Shown here: one piece after another, positions 5,966-10,798 of the stretch
How the letters are laid out: each line of letters begins with the position of its first letter
How positions within the stretch are numbered: the first letter of the stretch is position 1
NCBI GenBank assembly: GCA_026225015.1
Contig: JAMFRY010000239.1
Coordinates: 1 to 10,798, forward strand
Source of the DNA: Alphaproteobacteria bacterium
Lineage (GTDB): Bacteria > Pseudomonadota > Alphaproteobacteria > Acetobacterales > Acetobacteraceae
Direction: 5' to 3'
Length of the DNA stretch: 10,798 nucleotides
The notes under the pieces: model-generated
Databases searched by the model: none
Seen by the model: only the letters and a program-made list of their open reading frames with translations
Told to the model about the DNA's origin: nothing
Made by a program: the position numbers and the translations under genes

Positions 5966-7645
5966 ATGCTGACCGCCCTCTCGATCCGCGACGTGGTGCT
6001 GATCGAGCGGCTGGATTTACACTTTTTCTCCGGCCTGACGACGCTGACCGGCGAAACCGGCGCGGGCAAGTCGATTTTGTTGGACAGTCTGGGCCTGGCG
6101 CTCGGCAACCGCGCGGATGCCGGGCTGATCCGGTCCGGCGCCGAGCAGGCGGTGGTGGCGGCGGTGTTTTCGGTTGGCCCCGCGCATCCGGCCTCGGCGT
6201 TGCTGACGGAACAGGGTTTGGATGGCGGCGAAGACATTGTGTTGCGACGAATTGTTACCAGGGATGGCAGATCGCGGGCTCTGGTGAACGATCAGCCTGT
6301 CGGCCTGGCGCTGTTGAAGAGACTGAGCACGCTATTGATCGAGGTTCAGGGGCAGCATGAGCAGGTGGGGCTTGCCGACCCGGCGAATCATCTGGCGCTT
6401 TTGGATGCGTTTGGCGTGCCGGAATCGGTGCGGGCGCTGGCGGGGGCGCAGTTTAAATCCTGGAAGGAAACCGCGATCCGGCTAAAGGCGGCGGAGCAAA
6501 AAATTGCCGAGGCGGCGCGCGATGAGGAATTATTGCGTTTCGCCGTGGAGGAACTTATCGCCCTCAACCCGCTCGCCGGAGAAGAAGAAGAATTGGCGGC
6601 CGAGCGGCTGCGGCTGCAAAGCGGCGAGCGCAGGGCCGAGGCGATCGCGGCGGCATTGGCGGAATTGACGCCCAAAGATAGGCGTTCGCTCGGCCCGGCC
6701 TCGCATTTAAGGGCGGCAGCGCGGGCCTTGAGCCGGCTGGCTTCTCCCGATGGCGAGCATCCGGCGGCGGCGGCGCTGGGTGCGATCGAGCGGGCGGAAG
6801 AGGCGCTGGCCGAGGCGGAGACTCTTTTGCTCCGGCTGGCGCATGAGGCGGAGGACGATCCCAGGGCGCTGGAAGCCACCGAGGAGCGGTTGTTCTCGCT
6901 GCGCGCCGCGGCCCGCAAGCACGGGGTGAATGTGATCCTGCTCCCGGAATTTCTGAAGCAGTTGCGGGAAAAACTGGCGGCGCTGGAAACCGCCACGGCG
7001 GACATCGCCGAACTGACCCGCCAATGCGCCGCAAACCGGGCGGAATATGTCGCCGCCGCGGAGGCGCTTTCGGGCTTGAGGCGAACGGCCGGTGCAAAAC
7101 TAGAGAAACAACTGGCCCGGGAATTGCCGCCGCTGAAGCTGGACCGGGCGCGCTTCGTGGTGGAGCAGACCGATTTTGCGGAACCGAATTGGAGCGCGCG
7201 CGGGATGGATTCCGTGCGCTTCCTGATTGCCACCAATCCGGGCGATGCGCCGGGCGCCCTTGATAAAATTGCCTCCGGCGGCGAATTATCGCGGTTGATG
7301 CTGGGATTGAAAGTGGTGCTGACGGGGGGTGCCGCGGTGGAGACGCTGATTTTCGACGAGGTGGATTCCGGCATCGGCGGCGCCACGGCGGCGGCGGTGG
7401 GCGAGCGGCTGGCGCGCGTCGCCGAGCATGTCCAGGTGCTGGTGGTCACGCATTCGCCGCAAGTGGCAGCGCGCGGGGTGTCGCAATTGCGGGTGGTCAA
7501 ACATCTCGCGAAGGACCGGGCAGTGACGCGCGTGGATGTGCTGGATGCGGTGGAGCGGCGCGAGGAGATCGCCCGCATGCTGGCGGGAGAATTTGTGACC
7601 GACGCGGCGCGGGAGGCGGCGACCAGCCTGCTGGCGCAGATATGA
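5966..7645 (+). CDS. recN: DNA repair protein RecN
   Basis: RecN is an SMC-like ATPase that holds and processes DNA ends during double-strand break repair. The product has 559 residues, the usual length. The N-terminal ATPase half has Walker A GETGAGKS (29-36) and a Q-loop region with QGQHEQ (128-133). Two long Ala/Glu/Arg-rich coiled-coil arms occupy about 155-230 and 265-385. The C-terminal half has the ABC signature SGGELSR (437-443), Walker B LIFDE (461-465), the D-loop DSGIGG, and the switch histidine in VTHSPQVA (His496). It starts nine bases after bamD without its own SD and overlaps ligA by four bases, so translation is probably coupled. No alphaproteobacterial LexA box (GTTC-N7-GTTC) was seen before the operon. 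Confidence 0.97.
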   Translation: MLTALSIRDVVLIERLDLHFFSGLTTLTGETGAGKSILLDSLGLALGNRADAGLIRSGAEQAVVAAVFSVGPAHPASALLTEQGLDGGEDIVLRRIVTRDGRSRALVNDQPVGLALLKRLSTLLIEVQGQHEQVGLADPANHLALLDAFGVPESVRALAGAQFKSWKETAIRLKAAEQKIAEAARDEELLRFAVEELIALNPLAGEEEELAAERLRLQSGERRAEAIAAALAELTPKDRRSLGPASHLRAAARALSRLASPDGEHPAAAALGAIERAEEALAEAETLLLRLAHEAEDDPRALEATEERLFSLRAAARKHGVNVILLPEFLKQLREKLAALETATADIAELTRQCAANRAEYVAAAEALSGLRRTAGAKLEKQLARELPPLKLDRARFVVEQTDFAEPNWSARGMDSVRFLIATNPGDAPGALDKIASGGELSRLMLGLKVVLTGGAAVETLIFDEVDSGIGGATAAAVGERLARVAEHVQVLVVTHSPQVAARGVSQLRVVKHLAKDRAVTRVDVLDAVERREEIARMLAGEFVTDAAREAATSLLAQI

Positions 7646-9663
7646 GCCGCACGCATTTCGATGGTTTGATGGCTAAAATTGCCGAGGCGAATATCGCGTA
7701 TCACACCAAGGATGCGCCGGTGATTTCCGATGCGGAATATGATGCTTTGCGGCGCGAGGCTGACGCGCTTCTGGCGGCGCATCCGGAATTTGGCGATGCG
7801 GCCGAGGTCTTGCAGGAAGTTGGCGCGGCGCCGGCTTCGGGGTTCAAGAAAATCCGCCATGCGGTGCCGATGCTCTCGCTGGATAACGGTTTTGCGCCGG
7901 AGGATTTCGCCGATTTTTGCGCCAAGATCAGGCGGTTTCTGGGCTTGGATGATACGAAGTTGCAATTCGTGGCGGAGCCGAAAATCGACGGTCTCTCGAT
8001 CTCGATCACCTATGAGGCGCGGAAATTCCTGCGGGCGGCGACACGAGGCGATGGCAGCGAAGGTGAGGATGTCACGCAGAATTTGCTGACCTTGCAGTCG
8101 CTGCCCCGCACGCTGCCGGAAGATGCGCCTTCGGGCATCGAAATCCGCGGCGAGGTTTACATGACCAAGGCGGATTTTCTGGCGCTGAATGAGTCGCAGG
8201 AACGCAAATTCGCCAATCCCCGCAATGCGGCGGCGGGAAGTCTGCGGCAACTCGATGCCGGCATCACGGCCAGGCGGAAACTTTCCTTGTTTGCCTATGC
8301 GCAGGGCGAATCCTCCGCGCCGGTGGCAGCCACGCATTGGGAGTATTTACGCAAACTCGAATCCTGGGGGTTTTCGGTCAATCCGCTATCGGAGAAAATA
8401 TCCGAGGCGGAGGCGGAGGAATTTCAGAAGCGCATCGGCATCGAGCGGGCCGGGCTGCCTTATGACATTGACGGCGTGGTGTATAAAATCAATGATCTGG
8501 CGCTGCAGGGCCGCCTGGGTTTCGTGGGCCGGGCGCCACGCTGGGCGATGGCCTGGAAGTTTCCGGCTGAGCGCGCCACCACCACGCTGCTCGACATCGA
8601 AATCCAGGTGGGACGTACCGGCGCGTTGACGCCACGCGCAAAACTGAACCCGGTGAATGTCGGCGGGGTGCTGGTGCAGTATGCAACCTTGCACAACGAG
8701 GATGAAATCAACCGCAAGGATATTCGCATCGGCGATACGGTGGAGCTGCAGCGCGCCGGCGATGTGATTCCGCAAATCCTGCGGCCATTGCTGGAATTTC
8801 GTCCACAGGATTCTTCTCCGTTCGAATTCCCCACGCATTGCCCGGTCTGCGGCAGCATCGCGGTGCGCGATACCGATGAGGCGGTGCGGCGCTGCACCGG
8901 CGGCTTGATCTGCGCGGCGCAGATTACCGAACGGCTGATCCATTTCTGCTCGCGCGGCGCCTTCGATATCGATGGCATGGGCGATAAAACCGTGCTGGAG
9001 TTCTACGTGGCAGGATTGCTGAAATCCGCGCCGGATATTTTCAGGCTACCTTTGCATGAGGCGGAAATCTCGGAACGCGAGGGCTGGGGCAAAACCTCGG
9101 CGGCGAAACTGAGTGCTGCGATTGCGGCACGGCGCAGCATCCCCCTGCCCCGCTTCATCTACGCGCTCGGCATCCGCCGGATCGGCGAGAATAACGCCAA
9201 ACTGCTCGCCCGGCACTACGGAACTTACGAGAACTGGCGGGCCAGCATGATTGCCGCAACACAGATCGGTTCGGATGCCAGGCTGGAGCTGGGCTCGATT
9301 TCCGGAATCGGCCCGGCGATTGCCACCGATCTGGCGGCGTTTTTCTCCGAGCAGCATAATCTCGACACGCTGGATGCGCTCGGCGAATTTCTCACCATCA
9401 CCGAGGCGGCAAGCGCTGCAATGTCATCCTCGCCGCTGGCCGGCAAGACCATCGTGTTCACCGGCACCTTGACCACGCTGGCGCGGCCGGAGGCGAAGGC
9501 AAAAGCGGAGTTGCTCGGCGCCAAGGTGACCGAATCCGTCTCAAAAAAAACCGATTTTGTGGTGATCGGCGCCGATGCCGGATCGAAGGCAAAAAAAGCC
9601 GCTGAGCTGGGGCTGACGATTTTGACCGAGGCGCAGTTTCGGGAAATTGCGGGGCTGGAATAG
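7642..9663 (+). CDS. ligA: NAD+-dependent DNA ligase LigA
   Basis: LigA seals nicks in replication and repair using NAD+. The product has 673 residues, full length. Domain Ia has the NAD-binding motif with Tyr33 (AEYDALRREA). The adenylation domain has KIDG, with catalytic Lys114, then RGDGSEGEDVTQN, EIRGEVYM and PRNAAAGSLRQLD, and DIDGVVYK (275-282) and AMAWKFPAE. The OB domain carries VGRTGALTPRAKL and RAGDVIPQI. A zinc finger uses Cys400, Cys403, Cys418 and Cys424. Helix-hairpin-helix repeats follow, including ALGIRRIGENNAKLLA (508-523) and GSISGIGPAIA. A C-terminal BRCT domain begins about 597 (LAGKTIVFTGTL). The ATG overlaps the recN stop as ATGA. It ends the operon and faces the hydrolase gene across a REP doublet. 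Confidence 0.98.
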   Translation: MSRTHFDGLMAKIAEANIAYHTKDAPVISDAEYDALRREADALLAAHPEFGDAAEVLQEVGAAPASGFKKIRHAVPMLSLDNGFAPEDFADFCAKIRRFLGLDDTKLQFVAEPKIDGLSISITYEARKFLRAATRGDGSEGEDVTQNLLTLQSLPRTLPEDAPSGIEIRGEVYMTKADFLALNESQERKFANPRNAAAGSLRQLDAGITARRKLSLFAYAQGESSAPVAATHWEYLRKLESWGFSVNPLSEKISEAEAEEFQKRIGIERAGLPYDIDGVVYKINDLALQGRLGFVGRAPRWAMAWKFPAERATTTLLDIEIQVGRTGALTPRAKLNPVNVGGVLVQYATLHNEDEINRKDIRIGDTVELQRAGDVIPQILRPLLEFRPQDSSPFEFPTHCPVCGSIAVRDTDEAVRRCTGGLICAAQITERLIHFCSRGAFDIDGMGDKTVLEFYVAGLLKSAPDIFRLPLHEAEISEREGWGKTSAAKLSAAIAARRSIPLPRFIYALGIRRIGENNAKLLARHYGTYENWRASMIAATQIGSDARLELGSISGIGPAIATDLAAFFSEQHNLDTLDALGEFLTITEAASAAMSSSPLAGKTIVFTGTLTTLARPEAKAKAELLGAKVTESVSKKTDFVVIGADAGSKAKKAAELGLTILTEAQFREIAGLE

Positions 9664-9689
9664 GGGGTGGTGCAGTACCGAGCGGCTAC

Positions 9690-9790
9690 CGTCATGCCCC
9701 GCGAAGGCGGGGTATCCACGACTTAAGCATCCACCTGCACCTTGCTGAAGAAAAGTCGTGCATCCCCTAGCGCCTTCGCGGGGGGTGACG
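9690..9790. repeat. REP doublet, second copy
   Basis: The left arm (9690-9724) runs from CGTCATGCCCCGCGAAGG to ATCCACGACTT. The right arm (9751-9790) begins AAAAGTCGTG and ends with CTTCGC, a G-run and GTGACG. The outer and inner ends match the doublet at 364-491, while the 26-base middle differs and is shorter. The right arm has lost part of its self-complementarity (CCCCTAGCGCC). It lies between the convergent ends of ligA and the hydrolase gene, where the left hairpin (CCCCGC/GCGGGG) could help end or stabilise both transcripts. Confidence 0.85.
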
Positions 9791-9806
9791 TTTGAGGGCA
9801 ACCTGC

Positions 9807-10655
9807 TTAACCCAACAAAAACTCGCGGATCGCCCCGATCGTGGGCGCGTCCATCAAAGCCGGGGCGTGGCCGGCATCCGGTACTTCAAGCGTCTCGGCC
9901 CCGTCTTGCCGCATGCGGTCGAAGGTTTCCTTCGTCAACAAATCGCTGTCCTCACCGCGAATGGCCAAAATGGGAATTTTCAGCAGCGCCCAGAGCGGCC
10001 ACATATCGATATCGAGCGGGACCGTGGATTTGAAGGCATCGGTCACTTTCGGGTCGTAATGAAAAGCGAAGGCGCCGCCGGAGAGCGTATCCAGCACCGG
10101 GCGGGCGGAGTAGCGGGCCAGGTGGGCCCATTGCGCATCGGTGAGTTTTCCGAAGGGGGCATGGATCACGCGCAGATGCGCCTCGATCGCGGCGATGGAG
10201 GGAAAGCGCTCCGGCGCGTTCGACACATATTGCCCGATGCGGGCCAGAGCGGCGGCGGGGATGTGCGGGCCGAGATCGTTCAGCACCATGCGGGTGATGG
10301 GGGTGTTGCCGGCGGCGGCCAGCATCAACCCGCAGATACCGCCCAGGGAGGTGCCGATCCAGGAAACCGGTTTGTTCAATGCCGCCAGCAAATGCGACAG
10401 AGCGATGACGTAGCTGGGGGGTTGATACTGGGCGGCATCCGGTAGCCAGTCGGATTTGCCGCGGCCGGGCAAGTCCGGACAGACGACGTGAAAACGTTCG
10501 GCGAGCGCCTCGGCCAGCGGATCGAAATCCCGGCCGTTGCGGGTCAGGCCGTGCACGCAGACCACGGCCGGCGCCGCCGGATTGCCGAATTCGGCAAAGG
10601 CCATATTGAAAAAACTACTGCCCAGCAGATAGGGAACGGAACCGGCGCGCGGCAT
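9807..10655 (-). CDS. Alpha/beta-hydrolase fold enzyme, substrate unknown
   Basis: The product has 282 residues and carries the standard fold landmarks. HGLTRNGRDFD (35-45) forms the oxyanion region. CPDLPGRGKSDW (59-70) follows. The nucleophile elbow GTSLGG places Ser103. An acid residue lies in RGEDSDLL (Asp236 or Asp238), and the catalytic His263 is in DAGHAPALM. A helical cap region lies at about 130-215. Members of this group are esterases, lactonases or C-C hydrolases, and nothing here fixes the substrate. No signal peptide is evident, so it is likely cytoplasmic. The start at 10655 is supported by GGAGG five bases upstream. Immediately before that lie four 14-bp tandem repeats. It converges on ligA. 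Confidence 0.92.
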   Translation of the reverse strand: MPRAGSVPYLLGSSFFNMAFAEFGNPAAPAVVCVHGLTRNGRDFDPLAEALAERFHVVCPDLPGRGKSDWLPDAAQYQPPSYVIALSHLLAALNKPVSWIGTSLGGICGLMLAAAGNTPITRMVLNDLGPHIPAAALARIGQYVSNAPERFPSIAAIEAHLRVIHAPFGKLTDAQWAHLARYSARPVLDTLSGGAFAFHYDPKVTDAFKSTVPLDIDMWPLWALLKIPILAIRGEDSDLLTKETFDRMRQDGAETLEVPDAGHAPALMDAPTIGAIREFLLG

Positions 10656-10660
10656 TCAAC

Positions 10661-10665
10661 CCTCC
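10661..10665 (-). promoter_or_regulatory. Strong Shine-Dalgarno site of the hydrolase gene
   Basis: GGAGG lies five bases before the ATG and abuts the first 14-bp tandem repeat. An ATG pair in that repeat opens a four-codon frame (MMEG) whose TGA directly precedes the hydrolase ATG. The repeat therefore cannot lengthen the protein. Confidence 0.6.
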
Positions 10666-10720
10666 ATCATTGTGTTGGCATCATTGTGTTGGCATCATTG
10701 TGTTGGCATCATTGTGTTGG
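10665..10720. repeat. Four perfect 14-bp tandem repeats upstream of the hydrolase gene
   Basis: The unit CATCATTGTGTTGG occurs four times without a mismatch at 10665-10678, 10679-10692, 10693-10706 and 10707-10720. On the minus strand, as read by the hydrolase gene, the unit is CCAACACAATGATG. The array lies between the ribosome binding site and the end of the upstream gene. It therefore occupies the leader or promoter spacer of the hydrolase gene. Confidence 0.97.
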
Positions 10721-10752
10721 CGCTTGGCCAGCAACCAGTTTTCGCCGAAGTT

Positions 10753-10798
10753 TTAATCCTCGTAAAGCGCCGGCCGCCCCTGGATCGACCCGGCCAGG
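10753..10798 (-). CDS. Last codons of an upstream minus-strand gene (truncated by window)
   Basis: On the minus strand the frame LAGSIQGRPALYED ends in TAA at 10755-10753, about 98 bases before the hydrolase start. Its composition and GC-ending codons look like a real protein end. The other two frames run into the tandem repeats and look artificial. Fourteen residues are too few to name the protein. It probably lies in the same direction as the hydrolase gene and may share its transcript. Confidence 0.4.
   Translation of the reverse strand, partial: LAGSIQGRPALYED

Noticed and set aside
6388..8337. Very long minus-strand open frame opposite recN and ligA (about 649 codons)
   Set aside because: Its Ser/Ala/Arg-rich sequence is the mirror of GC-rich codons of recN and ligA, whose motifs are complete on the plus strand.
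10665..10720. CRISPR-like array
   Set aside because: The units are directly adjacent 14-mers with no spacers, so this is a simple tandem repeat.

Overview
The window reads as a chromosomal segment of a GC-rich alphaproteobacterium. The best guess is Rhodospirillales/Acetobacteraceae, from the order rpsA-ihfB-lapA-pyrF on one strand and bamD-recN-ligA on the other. This placement is inferred from gene order and protein character, not from a search. No rRNA, tRNA, CRISPR array or intact insertion sequence was seen.

Left flank (1 to about 1050). The tail of an unrecognised gene with unusually AT-rich codon use is followed by a stretch of repeats and decayed DNA. It contains a REP doublet (364-491), a cluster of five copies of a different short motif (323-817), and a fragment holding only the C-terminal DNA-binding part of a serine recombinase (511-702). 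About 230 bases follow in which no gene is evident.

Central minus-strand operon (4785 down to 1050). Its genes are rpsA (ribosomal protein S1), ihfB (IHF beta), a LapA-domain inner-membrane protein, pyrF (OMP decarboxylase), and two tiny overlapping single-span membrane proteins of unknown function. The last five genes are tightly packed. ihfB/lapA and lapA/pyrF overlap by four bases as CTGA and GTGA, so lapA very probably starts at a CTG codon. The rpsA leader carries three stem-loops that could serve autoregulation.

Divergent plus-strand operon (5075 to 9663). bamD (outer-membrane assembly lipoprotein), recN (SMC-like double-strand break repair ATPase) and ligA (NAD+-dependent DNA ligase) lie close together; recN and ligA overlap as ATGA. 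The 289-base gap between rpsA and bamD joins two conserved alphaproteobacterial clusters head to head, without the partners (cmk, lpxC) often found next to them.

Right flank (9664 to the end). A second REP doublet separates ligA from a convergent alpha/beta-hydrolase gene. Four perfect 14-bp tandem repeats sit directly upstream of that gene's ribosome binding site. The window ends in the last codons of another minus-strand gene.

The housekeeping genes look intact and ordinary. The most interesting material is the motif cluster around the recombinase remnant, the small membrane-protein pair behind pyrF, the CTG start of lapA, the rpsA leader, and the tandem repeat before the hydrolase.
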